Shown: positions 1 to 8,454, counted from the stretch's first letter. The stretch: DNA of 61,009 bases from Sedimenticola sp. (GCA_002869585.1 PKUO01000054.1:1-61009); one strand, 5' to 3'. Notes: generated by a model not told the origin, from the letters alone. Numbers and translations: made by a program.

Positions 1-156
1 CATGCAGACCACAATGCGGCGCTCAATATTTTAGCGGCAGGGCATGCCGTTTTAGCCTGTGGAGCAGAGGCGTTGGCCGCTGTGATGAAGCAGGAACCCA
101 CCGAAGTGACTCAGGGCAATCGCGCCCTGAGCGCCGTAGGAATCCCTGCTCTTTAG
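1..156 (+). mobile_element. tnpB: tnpB 3' end (IS200/IS605 family), partial at window edge
   Basis: The first 51 codons are open in frame 1 and end at TAG 154-156. The translation begins HADHNAALNILAAG, the conserved tail of TnpB/OrfB proteins (RuvC-III aspartate in ADHNAALNIL). TnpB is the RNA-guided nuclease carried by IS200/IS605 elements. Only the C-terminus is present because the window starts inside the gene. The element's right end follows directly. Confidence 0.85.
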
Positions 157-172
157 GGCGGGGAGGATGTCA
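100..172 (+). ncRNA. Right end of IS605-type element, probable omega-RNA 3' scaffold
   Basis: The tnpB 3' end runs into the typical right terminus GGCGGGGAGGATGTCAA (to about 172). Bases 144-151 pair with 156-163 around a TTTA loop (CCCTGCTC / GGGCGGGG), an 8-bp stem that in RNA has two G-U wobbles, and it contains the tnpB stop codon. In characterised TnpB systems this position is the 3' part of the guide RNA, and the bases just outside the element act as guide. The 5' limit given is arbitrary. Confidence 0.55.
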
Positions 173-668
173 ATTTCGACCTGTTGTGCATGCCCTGTCA
201 AAGACAATTTGAGCATCGCGTCTTTCTCTACTTCAGGAAGCGTGGCAAGCCAGGCATCCAGTTCCGCATCACCCTCACCGCCAGGTTTTGCACCCGGCGG
301 GTCAGCAAGTCCTGCGGCAGCCAGTAGATTCTCATCGATTTCCAGGAATTCGGTCAGTGTGTCTTGGTCTGCTTAAACGATAAAGTGGTTTCGGTTTTGA
401 AATCGCGGAGGATTCCTGCATTAAAAGCACTTTTCGGCAGACGCAGAAATAGAATGCAAGTGCACCCGTTTGCCACATAAACGTGGGCATCAAAGTAACG
501 CCGCATCCAGTCAACCGGATCTCCCTTGAGATCGCCCCACTGATAATCATTGACGAAACTGGCCGGTGTGATGTTGGCGCGAGACGAACACGCGCGCAGT
601 TCGGCCATCTGCTTCGGGGTCAGCGGCTCATCAATGGCGATGAACTCGTAGTATTGGTATTCACTCAT
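173..668 (-). pseudogene. Degraded SWIM-finger-neighbour hypothetical protein
   Basis: Residues 1-83 or so (start 668, MSEYQYYEF) match the N-terminus of a widespread hypothetical protein often encoded next to SWIM zinc-finger genes (conserved ITPASFVNDYQWGDLKGDP segment). The reading frame then ends at 354. A second frame, from about 376 to 173 on the same strand, reads TLTEFLEIDENLLAAAGLAD and later LDAWLATLPEVEKDAMLKL, which resembles the C-terminal part of the same family. The middle (roughly 100 residues in homologues, from memory) is missing, and the 3' end is cut by the IS605-type element. The start codon overlaps the stop of the upstream ATPase gene (ATGA), so the two were probably co-transcribed. 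Confidence 0.6.
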
Positions 669-1862
669 CGCGATTCACTGTTTGCGGAGCGGAGCCGATC
701 AATAAGCCCTCGCAGTGAAATAACGTTAATATCATCACCCACAGGAAACTCATCCTCACCACCATAGAGGATGTATTTATACTTTGCGCCAACATCATCA
801 CAGGTCTGGCTATAATGCTTGCCAATTTTGGGGGCAACCCCGTACTTAATCTCGACGGCCCAGATTTCAGACGAGGGCATCTTGATCACCAGATCGATCT
901 CCGCACCAGCAGCTGTCAGGTAAAAGTAGGTTTCTGCACGGCTGGGCAGGATAGAATGAATATTCTCGATGACAAATCCTTCCCAGCTTTTTCCCAACAC
1001 TGGATTAGACAGCAACACATCATAAGCATTGATCCCCAGCAACCGGTGCAGGATACCGCTATCGCGCACGTAAAAACGGGGGGATTTAACTAACCGTTTC
1101 TTAACGTTTGCATGCCAAGGTTCAAGGCGCCTGACTAACAAAAGATCCGCCAGAATATCAATGTAATGAGTTACCGTCTTGGCATCGACTTCCAGGTTTG
1201 AGGCGAGCTTGGAATAGTTAACCGTTTCACCCTGAAGATGCGCCAACATCGTCCACAGCCGGCGTAACCTTACCGCGGGAACACGAAACCCCATTTGCGG
1301 GATATCGCGCTCAAGATAGGTACGTATCAGATTTTCCAGCCAGTCCATGGCCAGATCATCATCTACAGCAAGATAGCTGTCAGGAAATCCACCCCGCAGC
1401 CACAGGGTCTGCCTTTCTTGTTGGTGTCCATCAACTTCAACCAAACTCAGGCCACTCATCTCGAGATAACTGATCCGACCTGCGAGACTTTCGGAAGTCT
1501 GGCGCATCAAATCCATTGATGCTGACCCAAGCAGTAAAAACTGACCTGACCTGCGACCCTGCTCCCGATTTTTATCGATCAGCCCCCGCAGCACAGGAAA
1601 CAAGTCCGGGGCTCTCTGGATTTCATCCAGGATAACCAGCTTGTCGGCATGGGTACTTAAAAAGCTCGCGGGGTCGCTGAGCTTCAGCAAATCCTCGGGG
1701 GCCTCCAAATCAAGATAAATCGAGTCGATGCTTTTAGCAATGGCTTTTGCCAGTGGCTTTTGCCAGTGTCGTCTTACCAACTTGGCGTGCGCCAAGTAGC
1801 GCGACTGCAGGCACTTGTGCGATGGTTGCTTGAAGTTTCTCGGTAATTTGACGACCAATCAT
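665..1862 (-). pseudogene. AAA ATPase with DUF4143, frameshifted in Walker A
   Basis: This is a member of the AAA_14/DUF4143 family of single-gene ATPases, with Walker B LVILDEIQRAP, sensor-like LLLGSAS and a C-terminal nuclease-fold motif (AEIDLVI...AVEIK). The usual start is ATG at 1860-1862, giving MIGRQITEKLQ and the P-loop GARQVGKTT. Immediately after the P-loop a 13-bp tandem duplication (1741-1753 and 1754-1766) shifts the frame. Removing one copy restores one 394-residue frame (KTTLAKAIAKSIDS). As it stands, the longest downstream frame starts at a TTG (1858) and lacks a P-loop, so the product should be inactive. The gene is translationally coupled to the pseudogene downstream (stop 665-667, ATG at 668). 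Confidence 0.85.
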
Positions 1863-1970
1863 ACCTTGTATTTTATGAGCTACACTCCTAATTTACGAGG
1901 CATGATTGGCCATTTGATATTCCTGATTGCTAACACCAGACACTGACAAATATTGCCCGTTACAAGCGCC

Positions 1971-2240
1971 CTGATACCATGCCAGCATCAGTCTACCCCT
2001 CATGGTATCACCGGTTTTGGCGTTACAACGCACTGAAAATACCATGAAAAATACCATTGATGATGTAGATCATATTGTCGATTAGGTTATTTTAATCGTT
2101 ATAAAACAAAGTGTTAAAAATTCCTGTCACTCCCACTCGATTGTAAATAAGCCTTTTTTGTCTTTTATATTCAATAGCTTATTTTCCTGCCAAATCGTAA
2201 TACCATGAAAAATACCATACTCAGAAAGTCCTTTAAAAAT
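1971..2240 (+). repeat. Composite repeat R1 (full unit)
   Basis: The left module has GATACCATG/CATGGTATC arms about 20 bp apart, then ATACCATGAAAAATACCATT and an ATTGATGAT...ATTGTCGAT palindrome. The right module starts near 2127 with CACTCCCACTCGATTG, followed by the AATAAGC...GCTTATT hairpin and ATACCATGAAAAATACCAT. It lies upstream of the DUF4143 ATPase gene at 2390. Confidence 0.9.
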
Positions 2241-2389
2241 GCACGAAAAAATTGCCTGTTGATTACCAGGACTCCCCCTCCTTTCCACGATTGGGATAGT
2301 TCGCACACACCTTTCTGCTTCCTTTTTTATCGCAATATTATTCCGTTATTTACGTTTATATATTCCGTATTTTACGATATTGTTTTGCT

Positions 2390-3628
2390 ATGAAAACACC
2401 ATCTCTGTATCCACGTTGGATTGAACCACGAATTGATGAGGCTTTGCAGGATACACCCGTGGTTTTACTTGCCGGGCCACGCCAAGCTGGCAAAACGACC
2501 CTGGTACGCAAAATCGCTGAACGGGGACTGCACTACCTGACCCTGGATGATGAACTGACATTGTTGTCAGCACGTGAAGACCCGGTCGGCATGATTCGCA
2601 ATTTGGATCGCGCCGTCATCGATGAAATCCAGCGAGCGCCCGAGTTGCTTCTGGCTATCAAGAAAAGCGTTGATGAGGATCGTCGCCCCGGGCGCTTTCT
2701 GCTGACTGGCTCAGCCAATCTGATGGCGCTACCCACGGTTGCCGACTCACTGGCCGGGCGTATGGAAACCTTGATGCTTTTACCCCTGTCGCAGAGTGAA
2801 ATCGAGAACAGACCAGCAAACTGGATAGATCGCGTTTTTGTCGGAGAAATCCTGATATCGAATCCCCCTGTACTCGGCAGCAATCTGGTAGAGCGCGTTC
2901 TACGTGGAGGATACCCGGAAGCAGTTGCAAGACCAACGGAAAAACGACGTACTGCCTGGGCTCGGCAGTACATAAACGCCATTATTCAACGCGACGTCCG
3001 TGATGTCGCCGAAATCGATAAACTGGATCAGTTGCCACGCTTTCTGCGCGCACTGGCGCAGACCGCTGGTCAGATGTGCAACTACTCCGAGTTAGGCGGC
3101 CAAGTCGGTCTCGATGGCAAGACAGTCTCTCGCTACATCAGTGTCTTTGAACAAATGTACCTGCTCAAACGAATCGATGTATGGGCGCGTAATCGCTTGA
3201 AACGCGTGGTCAAGACCCCCAAGCTTCAGTTCATCGATTCCGGTTTGTTGGGCATGCTCACCAACATCGGCCGCAAAGATGTTGAGTTGGACAAAACAGG
3301 CTACGGCCACATTCTGGAAAGCTTTGTGTTCAGTGAATTACTCAAACACACGGCCACCTCTGATGGTGATTATCGGCTACTGTACTACCGGGATGCGGAC
3401 AAGTACGAGGTTGATGTGGTAATTGAGAACAGCGTAGGACAACTGGTAGGCTTCGAAGCAAAAGCCTCTGCCACCGTTAAAGAACGAGATCTGCGTGGAT
3501 TGAAAAAACTCGCCAGCCTGGCTGGTGATCAGTTCACAGCAGGTGTGCTGCTGTACGATGGTGATGAAACAATGCCTCTGGGTAGCAACCTATGGGCTGC
3601 TCCCCTGTCCACACTCTGGGGCTCCTAA
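2390..3628 (+). CDS. AAA ATPase, DUF4143 family (intact)
   Basis: A 412-residue protein of unknown cellular role from the AAA_14 + DUF4143 family. The P-loop GPRQAGKTT lies at about residues 28-36 and Walker B AVIDEIQRAP at about 73-82. A winged-helix-like middle region follows (YSELGGQVGLDGKTVSRY). The DUF4143 C-terminus carries a PD-(D/E)XK-like signature (YEVDVVIE...GFEAK). Length is normal for the family. No good Shine-Dalgarno precedes ATG 2390; the AT-rich stretch 2320-2389 may hold the promoter. The gene stands alone between repeats R1 and R2. A relic of a closely related protein lies at 47138-47287. Such ATPases often occur as single-gene accessory cassettes; a toxin or defence role is conjecture. 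Confidence 0.9.
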   Translation: MKTPSLYPRWIEPRIDEALQDTPVVLLAGPRQAGKTTLVRKIAERGLHYLTLDDELTLLSAREDPVGMIRNLDRAVIDEIQRAPELLLAIKKSVDEDRRPGRFLLTGSANLMALPTVADSLAGRMETLMLLPLSQSEIENRPANWIDRVFVGEILISNPPVLGSNLVERVLRGGYPEAVARPTEKRRTAWARQYINAIIQRDVRDVAEIDKLDQLPRFLRALAQTAGQMCNYSELGGQVGLDGKTVSRYISVFEQMYLLKRIDVWARNRLKRVVKTPKLQFIDSGLLGMLTNIGRKDVELDKTGYGHILESFVFSELLKHTATSDGDYRLLYYRDADKYEVDVVIENSVGQLVGFEAKASATVKERDLRGLKKLASLAGDQFTAGVLLYDGDETMPLGSNLWAAPLSTLWGS

Positions 3629-3664
3629 AAGCCCTCATTAATAGCCTACCCGGCCGAGCACCAA

Positions 3665-3770
3665 AAATACCATGACGGCACACATCTGCCTCTCATGGTA
3701 TCGCCGGTTTTTGCTCTAACGCTCGCTAGAAATACCATGAAAAATACCATGTTCAGAAATTTCATCGAAA
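3665..3770 (+). repeat. Composite repeat R2 (short form)
   Basis: The unit has the left hairpin ATACCATG...CATGGTATC and the terminal ATACCATGAAAAATACCATG pair followed by TTCAGAAAT. It lacks the middle palindrome and the CACTCCCACTCG block. It begins 36 bp after the ATPase stop and ends 30 bp before the higA stop. Confidence 0.85.
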
Positions 3771-3799
3771 TTTCTTTTCTTTAGCGACGGTTTCCTTCC

Positions 3800-4105
3800 C
3801 TAAACCAACACATCCAGGCCCTTTTCCGCAACCAGATTCAGCAACTTTAATGAAGGCCCGTTTGGTTTCTTCTGGCCTTGTTCCCATTTCTGTACCGTTG
3901 ACTTTCCTGTGTTCAGATACGCCGCAAACACCGCCTGACTGGCCTTGTTTTTCATCCGGATACGCTTGATTTGCGCAGCTGTAAATTCTTTAATGGGCGG
4001 CAAGCACAGCGCGTCGAATTCCCGCAAGGTGGTCTCTTTCATCGTACAAGCCTCATGCAGGTCCTTAGCACTGTTGTGCACAACCTCCAGGATCGATTTA
4101 TTCAT
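3800..4105 (-). CDS. higA: HigA/NadS-type antitoxin, XRE helix-turn-helix (copy 1)
   Basis: A 101-residue antitoxin with a C-terminal XRE helix-turn-helix: residues about 45-90 read IKRIRMKNKASQAVFAAYL then STVQKWEQG, the classic QxxFAxxLxxSxxTVxxWExG pattern of HigA2/NadS proteins. It should bind and neutralise the toxin encoded just upstream and repress the pair through the palindrome at 4504-4514. Its start overlaps the toxin's 3' end by 8 bp, so toxin-first order (typical of HigBA) and translational coupling apply. It differs from copy 2 (15143-15448) at 5 of 101 residues. A 27-residue relic of a third copy is at 43000-43083. Confidence 0.9.
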   Translation of the reverse strand: MNKSILEVVHNSAKDLHEACTMKETTLREFDALCLPPIKEFTAAQIKRIRMKNKASQAVFAAYLNTGKSTVQKWEQGQKKPNGPSLKLLNLVAEKGLDVLV

Positions 4106-4472
4106 TGCCTTCTACCTCGACTAACGCGCCATACTGGATGGCTTTGGTTAATGCCTTGTCACTGTAACTCAGCAGTTCTTTCGCCAAGTGTTTTAATGCC
4201 TTTAGTTCATCCGTACTGACATTCGCCCGTACATTCTTGGCGAATCCATACACGAAAAACGCCTTATCACCGGACTTGTATGCCAGCAAGGTGCGAACAC
4301 CACCTCGCTTGCCTCGACCACCAACGGCAACCCGTATCTTCATCACATGGCCACCAAGATCGGCATCAATCAGACCCCGCTCCATTTCATCGACTGCAGT
4401 CCACAAGGCGTCATCGCTCAAGCCCTCCTTTTCAGCCCATTTATTGAACGCCTTATTTTTAAAGATTCGCAT
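4098..4472 (-). CDS. higB: RelE/HigB-like toxin (copy 1)
   Basis: A 124-residue protein resembling the RelE-like family PF06296, type II toxins expected to cleave mRNA on the ribosome. Conserved basic core: RVAVGGRGKRGGVRTLLAYK, then KAFFVYGFAKN and the ELKALKHLAKELL helix. It is the first gene of the pair with the XRE antitoxin downstream. It differs from copy 2 at 15 of 124 residues, many in the N-terminal third. No frame damage is visible, so it is presumably functional. Confidence 0.88.
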   Translation of the reverse strand: MRIFKNKAFNKWAEKEGLSDDALWTAVDEMERGLIDADLGGHVMKIRVAVGGRGKRGGVRTLLAYKSGDKAFFVYGFAKNVRANVSTDELKALKHLAKELLSYSDKALTKAIQYGALVEVEGNE

Positions 4473-4503
4473 CCATTACTCTCATTATCACGATTTAAGT
4501 ATA

Positions 4504-4514
4504 GTACTAAGTAC
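4504..4514. promoter_or_regulatory. Candidate HigA operator, copy 1
   Basis: The palindrome GTACT-A-AGTAC lies 32 bp upstream of the higB start, where an autoregulatory operator is expected. Copy 2 has the corresponding palindrome AGCAC-TTA-GTGCT at 15847-15859. Position and symmetry are seen; binding is inferred. Confidence 0.5.
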
Positions 4515-4539
4515 CACACACAGTATAATGATTTATGAA

Positions 4540-4725
4540 CACTCCACCGGCTAAAGCCGGTGGTTTCGGGTTACGGCTGAAAGCCGGATTGGTCGGCCAT
4601 TCAGCCGACTAAAAAAACCACGAACCGCAGCAAATGTGCAATCCGCATGAATCGGCATATAACTGCGAACTGGTGTTGCTTCGCAACGACTCATGTGCCG
4701 GCTAAAGCCGGGGGATTTACGGATC
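4540..4725. repeat. Palindrome-rich element, IS200/IS605-end-like (MITE/PATE candidate)
   Basis: The region opens with CACCGGCTAAAGCCGGTG, a perfect hairpin. CGGCTGAAAGCCG and GTCGGC...GCCGAC stems follow, and near the far side GCCGGCTAAAGCCGGGGG. Subterminal GGCTAAAGCC hairpins are common at ends of IS200/IS605-type elements and their non-autonomous derivatives. No coding sequence fits here. The limits are approximate. Confidence 0.4.
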
Positions 4726-4793
4726 CCCTATTTGTAACTTTAAATCATCCAGGTTTGTGCAGATAAAATCTGCTCGCTCCAGAGCGAAGAAAA

Positions 4794-5939
4794 TCATTTC
4801 CTCATCAGACCAGACTGAGCCGGTTCAACAATCGTCAACTCATATCGGGATGTTCTTCCACCACCTGGTAACGGGATGATAATACCCTTGGCAACCAGGT
4901 CAGAAAGATCACGGCTGGCCGTTCGATTGGGACACTTGGTAATCGCTTCATATTTTTTAGTCGTTATTCCGCCTTCAAAGCCCTTCCGACCTTCAGCGAA
5001 TACCCGCGATACCATCCTGGCCTGTCGGTCATTCAACTGGTTGCCATAGACTTCATAAAAACGTGTCTTGGCCAGTACAAAGTTCACCTCTTCGCTGGCA
5101 ATTTCCTGTGCCTTGATTATTGTGTCTGCGAAATAATCCAGCCAAACGTTAACATCCAGGCTTCCACGACTCGCTTTCTCCAGTTGCAGATAATAGGTTT
5201 TCTTGTCCGCCTCTATTGCCGTCGCAAGACAAGCCGTGGTTGGATAACCGAGAGACTGCGAAAGCGCATGGTCAGCGATCGCCCTGCCAACTCGACCATT
5301 ACCATCATCGAAGGGGTGAATGACCTCGAACCAGAGATGAGCAATACCTGCTCTCGCGATCCCATATATTGTCTTATCCTCGCTCAAAGGACTGGTTTGG
5401 TTGTACCAGCCGATAAGCCTTGCCATTTCATCAGGCACCTGAATCGCCGGCGGGGCCTCATAGTGAACCTTTTCCCGCCCGTAAGGCCCGCTCACTATTT
5501 GCATCGGTGAAGGATCATTGCGGTATACGCCACGCAGAATAGACGTGTAGCGCTGTTCCGGGACAGCCATGGATTGCCACTTGCCCAGCAGGTCATGCGT
5601 TAGGGATGTTTGCCAGTTCTTGCGGACGTCCACCAGCAGCGATGCAGCCCCAGCAGCTTTCTGGTCTGATTTGTCCGGTAGCGTATCCGATGTAATTAAT
5701 GAGAGCAGCGATGACCTGACCGACTCTCTGTCCAGATCCTCGCCCTCAATGGCGCTGGTTTTGATGGCCTCGGAAAGCATCAAGTCAATCGTGGCATCCT
5801 CTTGGGACGCCATCGGTAGCGCATCGAAGCTGCCCGCCAGCCGCTCTGAGTTCAGGCGAAATTCTAGTTCCCGATCATTGAGCGCGCGATTGTCATAGCG
5901 AAAATCTGGCCAGTCGGACTGTTGCCATGTCCACTTCAT
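4794..5939 (-). CDS. Fic family protein with DUF4172 N-terminus
   Basis: A 381-residue Fic protein. The N-terminal approximately 90 residues (WPDFRYDNRALNDRELEF...) resemble DUF4172 and include the inhibitory-helix-like segment AIKTSAIEGEDLDRESVRSS (S/T-x-x-x-E-G). The central Fic motif HPFDDGNGRVGR is complete, so AMP transfer (or a related nucleotidylation) is chemically possible. The C-terminus is a winged-helix region (ITKCPNRTASRDLSDLVAKG). It stands alone between higBA and repeat R3. Such self-inhibited Fic proteins act in the cytoplasm; the target is unknown. Confidence 0.9.
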   Translation of the reverse strand: MKWTWQQSDWPDFRYDNRALNDRELEFRLNSERLAGSFDALPMASQEDATIDLMLSEAIKTSAIEGEDLDRESVRSSLLSLITSDTLPDKSDQKAAGAASLLVDVRKNWQTSLTHDLLGKWQSMAVPEQRYTSILRGVYRNDPSPMQIVSGPYGREKVHYEAPPAIQVPDEMARLIGWYNQTSPLSEDKTIYGIARAGIAHLWFEVIHPFDDGNGRVGRAIADHALSQSLGYPTTACLATAIEADKKTYYLQLEKASRGSLDVNVWLDYFADTIIKAQEIASEEVNFVLAKTRFYEVYGNQLNDRQARMVSRVFAEGRKGFEGGITTKKYEAITKCPNRTASRDLSDLVAKGIIIPLPGGGRTSRYELTIVEPAQSGLMRK

Positions 5940-6046
5940 GGCGCGATTCTAGCACGCATTCACGCCACATTATAGTCATATTTGGCGCGATTAAAGCCCT
6001 AAATCACGCCATGCTCGTTCAGAACGCGATATCTGAGTGCCGACCG

Positions 6047-6158
6047 CTGATACCATGATCACGCCAACCTGCCACTCATGGTATTGCTGCTTTCTGCCTT
6101 ACAGCACTTGGAAATACCATGAAAAATACCATGCTCAGAAAATCCTTCAAAATACTCG
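6047..6158 (+). repeat. Composite repeat R3 (short form)
   Basis: GATACCATG...CATGGTAT hairpin, then ATACCATGAAAAATACCATGC and the extension TCAGAAAATCCTTCAAAATACTCGAAAA. The extension is shared with R6 and R14, and beyond it all three run into the 3' end of a related antitoxin gene or its relic. Confidence 0.85.
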
Positions 6159-6258
6159 AAAATTTGACGATTGAACGCTACCGCACAACACCCAAGCCAC
6201 TTTCTGGGCTTTGACTTTCAAATGTATACCCTCCTGCTGCTACAGATAATGGATCATC
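6150..6258 (-). pseudogene. Relic of HigA-like antitoxin C-terminus
   Basis: On the minus strand the frame reads IHYL-stop-QQEGIHLKVKAQKVA. It aligns with the C-terminus of the antitoxin at 39706-40029 (IQYLQEQEGIHLEVKARKVA), with a stop replacing Q and loss of the normal stop. Only about 30 codons are left. This shows that the R3 interval once held the same TA cassette as the R14 interval. Confidence 0.6.
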
Positions 6259-6280
6259 TAACAGACGCCGCATTTATGCT

Positions 6281-6303
6281 AATTGTCAATAACATTGACA
6301 ATT
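6281..6303. promoter_or_regulatory. Perfect inverted repeat upstream of DUF4143 ATPase
   Basis: AATTGTCAAT-AAC-ATTGACAATT is a perfect 10-bp inverted repeat with a 3-bp spacer, 50 bp upstream of the ATG at 6353. It is a good operator candidate, either for this gene or left from the decayed antitoxin cassette. Confidence 0.5.
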
Positions 6304-6352
6304 AGCTATTTTATCGCACAATGAGGGGGATTTAAGGCAACCGGAAACCACC

Positions 6353-7534
6353 ATGACCTATATCCCCCGGAACGCAGAATCCAGGCTTCAACACTTTGCC
6401 AGTGGCTATCCAGTGGTTGTGGTCACAGGTCCACGCCAGTCTGGCAAGTCCACTCTGGTGAGGCATGCCTTTCCCGACCACCGTTATGTATCACTCGAAG
6501 ATCTCGACCAGAGGGAATTTGCTGAAACGGATCCGCGTGGTTTTTTGAATCAATTCAGCGGGGGCGCCATCCTGGACGAGGCGCAACGCTGCCCTGCCCT
6601 GTTTTCCTATCTACAGACACGCGTCGATGAAAGGCAACAACCCAGCGAATTTATTCTGACGGGATCTCAGCAGTTTGGTCTGTTAACAGGCATCACGCAG
6701 AGTCTGGCAGGCAGAGCCGCGTTGCTGACGCTGTTACCCATGACCTACGACGAGTTACAACGCTCAGGAAAAATTGGCAAGAGCGTCGACAAGATACTCT
6801 TTGATGGGGCGTATCCCCCCATCTTCGACCGCGGACTCGAACCGCACCCCTGGCATGGAAACTATGTACGCACTTACCTGGAACGAGACGTCCGGCAATT
6901 AATCAAGGTACAGGATCTGGGCACGTTTCAACGTTTTCTAAAATTGTGCGCGGGTCGGACCGGACAGCTCCTCAATCTTTCCTCGCTGGCCAATGACTGT
7001 GGCATTACACACAACACAGCCAAAGCCTGGATATCAGTACTGGAAGCCAGCTATATCGTGCATCTTTTGCCACCACATCACCAGAATTTCAACAAGCGTC
7101 TGCTCAAGACACCGAAACTCTATTTTCTGGATACCGGTCTTGCAACCTGGCTGCTCGGCATCCAAAACAGCGGGCAACTGACTACCCATGTTCAACGGGG
7201 TGCCTTATTCGAAACCTGGGTCATTAGTGAATTACTCAAAGCCCGTTATAACGCGGGTGAAACCACGAACCTATACTTCTGGCGTGATCGTTCGGGACAC
7301 GAGGTGGACCTACTGATTGACCATGGAACCCATCTGTCACCGCTGGAAATCAAATCCGGGCAAACCATCAACCCGGATTACTTCAAGGGGCTGGACTTCT
7401 GGCGAAAACTGGCAGGTGAAACCGCCGGACAGGCATGGCTGGTTTATGGCGGTGACACCCGACAAACACGCTCCGACGTCACGATCCTGCCGTGGCATGA
7501 AATCAACTCCGAACAGATTGTGATAACTGTATGA
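6353..7534 (+). CDS. AAA ATPase, DUF4143 family (intact)
   Basis: A 393-residue single-gene ATPase. P-loop GPRQSGKST at about residues 26-34, Walker B AILDEAQRCP at about 73-82, LTGSQQFGLL sensor-like segment, a DNA-binding-like segment (LANDCGITHNTAKAWISVLEASY) and the DUF4143 C-terminus with HEVDLLID...PLEIKSG, a nuclease-fold-like D...ExK arrangement. ATG 6353 follows GGAAACCACC, a weak Shine-Dalgarno. It lies alone between R3 and R4. It is clearly diverged from the 2390-3628 paralogue, so it is not a recent duplication. Function is unknown. Confidence 0.9.
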   Translation: MTYIPRNAESRLQHFASGYPVVVVTGPRQSGKSTLVRHAFPDHRYVSLEDLDQREFAETDPRGFLNQFSGGAILDEAQRCPALFSYLQTRVDERQQPSEFILTGSQQFGLLTGITQSLAGRAALLTLLPMTYDELQRSGKIGKSVDKILFDGAYPPIFDRGLEPHPWHGNYVRTYLERDVRQLIKVQDLGTFQRFLKLCAGRTGQLLNLSSLANDCGITHNTAKAWISVLEASYIVHLLPPHHQNFNKRLLKTPKLYFLDTGLATWLLGIQNSGQLTTHVQRGALFETWVISELLKARYNAGETTNLYFWRDRSGHEVDLLIDHGTHLSPLEIKSGQTINPDYFKGLDFWRKLAGETAGQAWLVYGGDTRQTRSDVTILPWHEINSEQIVITV

Positions 7535-7590
7535 TTTGGAGAATCGTAGCAAGAGGCCTTCTGTTCCCCAGGCGTTTAATACCTGTCGTT

Positions 7591-7733
7591 ACCAGCCAGT
7601 GCCAGTCATTGCCTGTTAGTGCCGGTCACTCCCACTCGATTATAAACAAGCCTGAAAAGTCCTTCATTTTCAATGCCGTTATTATTGGCGTATGAGCCGA
7701 TACCATGAAAAATGCCATGTTCAGAATTTGCTG
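7591..7733 (+). repeat. Composite repeat R4 (right module)
   Basis: Four degenerate 10-bp tandem units (CAGTGCCAGT, CATTGCCTGT, TAGTGCCGGT, CACTCCCACT) run straight into CGATTATAAACAAGCC. The block ends with ATACCATGAAAAATGCCATG and TTCAGAATTTGCTGCTAATC. This last stretch is shared with R7. Confidence 0.85.
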
Positions 7734-7798
7734 CTAATCGCCACTTTTCAAATCGATCATCCCAGAAAACGCCACAGACGGCCACCTTTACAATGGTA

Positions 7799-7819
7799 CT
7801 AAATATGGTCTATATTTAG
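7799..7819. promoter_or_regulatory. Candidate Phd operator
   Basis: CTAAATAT-GGTCT-ATATTTAG is a perfect 8-bp inverted repeat, 30 bp upstream of the antitoxin ATG (7850). Phd/YefM proteins autorepress by binding short palindromes in this position. Confidence 0.55.
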
Positions 7820-7849
7820 CATCATTGGAACCACTAAGGAATACAGGCA

Positions 7850-8131
7850 ATGAAACTGAGCGAATCGGTCAAACCCATTAGCTATTTGAAAAGTCATACC
7901 GCCGAGGTTCTGCGTGACGTTAGCGAAGGTCAACGTACCATGGTAATAACGCAACACGGTGAAGCCAGGGCCGTGCTCCAGGATATTGCCAGTTATGAAC
8001 AAACCCAGGAATCGCTGGCACTACTCAAGATGCTGGCCAAAAGCTCGAAAAGCATTCAGGAAGGCCGGAGCAAGCCTGTAAAGAAAGCATTTGCCGATGT
8101 TCGTAAGCACGTCAAGGAAATTACTGGGTGA
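7850..8131 (+). CDS. Phd/YefM family antitoxin
   Basis: A 93-residue antitoxin of the prevent-host-death family. The N-terminal fold shows the typical pattern SVKPISYLKSHTAEVLRDV...TMVITQHGEARAVLQDIASYE (DNA-binding and dimerisation). The basic C-terminal tail would wrap the toxin. ATG 7850 follows AAGGAATACAGGCA. Its stop overlaps the GTG start of the toxin gene (GTGA, 8128-8131), giving a coupled antitoxin-toxin operon. Confidence 0.92.
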   Translation: MKLSESVKPISYLKSHTAEVLRDVSEGQRTMVITQHGEARAVLQDIASYEQTQESLALLKMLAKSSKSIQEGRSKPVKKAFADVRKHVKEITG

Positions 8132-8454
8132 AACGCTATCGTATCCGACTCACTGCGGATGCCGAACAGGACCTCATCGAGATCTACCGCTATATTGCTC
8201 TCCACGACTCTTCGGAGAATGCAGATTACGTACTGGATCAGTTGGAATCCCTCTGCTCGCGACTTACCGAACTGCCCGAACGTGGGCACCTTCCTCCAGA
8301 ACTCGATCGAATCGGTGTAACAAACTACCGGGAAGTCTACTTCAAGCCCTACCGTGTCATCTATGAAGCAATCCGTCAGGACGTATTCATTCACTGCATT
8401 CTTGATGGTCGAAGGGATATACCTTCGTTACTTCAGCGGCGCTTAATTCGTTAG
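8128..8454 (+). CDS. parE: RelE/ParE family toxin
   Basis: A 108-residue toxin starting at GTG 8128. The ParE/RelE fold is visible in YRIRLTADAEQDLIEIYRYI, ...LPERGHLPPELDRIGVTNYREVYFKPYRVIYE and the final VFIHCILDGRRD strand. ParE proteins inhibit gyrase, whereas RelE types cleave mRNA; sequence inspection alone does not separate them, though REVYFKPYRVIYE is common in ParE-type annotations. The frame is intact and coupled to the Phd antitoxin. Confidence 0.9.
   Translation: MKRYRIRLTADAEQDLIEIYRYIALHDSSENADYVLDQLESLCSRLTELPERGHLPPELDRIGVTNYREVYFKPYRVIYEAIRQDVFIHCILDGRRDIPSLLQRRLIR

Noticed and set aside
2205..2393. Separate gene for the MKNTILRKSFK frame
   Set aside because: It begins in the repeat terminus, has no ribosome-binding site, and its tail is unique low-complexity sequence. 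I treat it as part of the repeat and list the peptide idea only as a finding.
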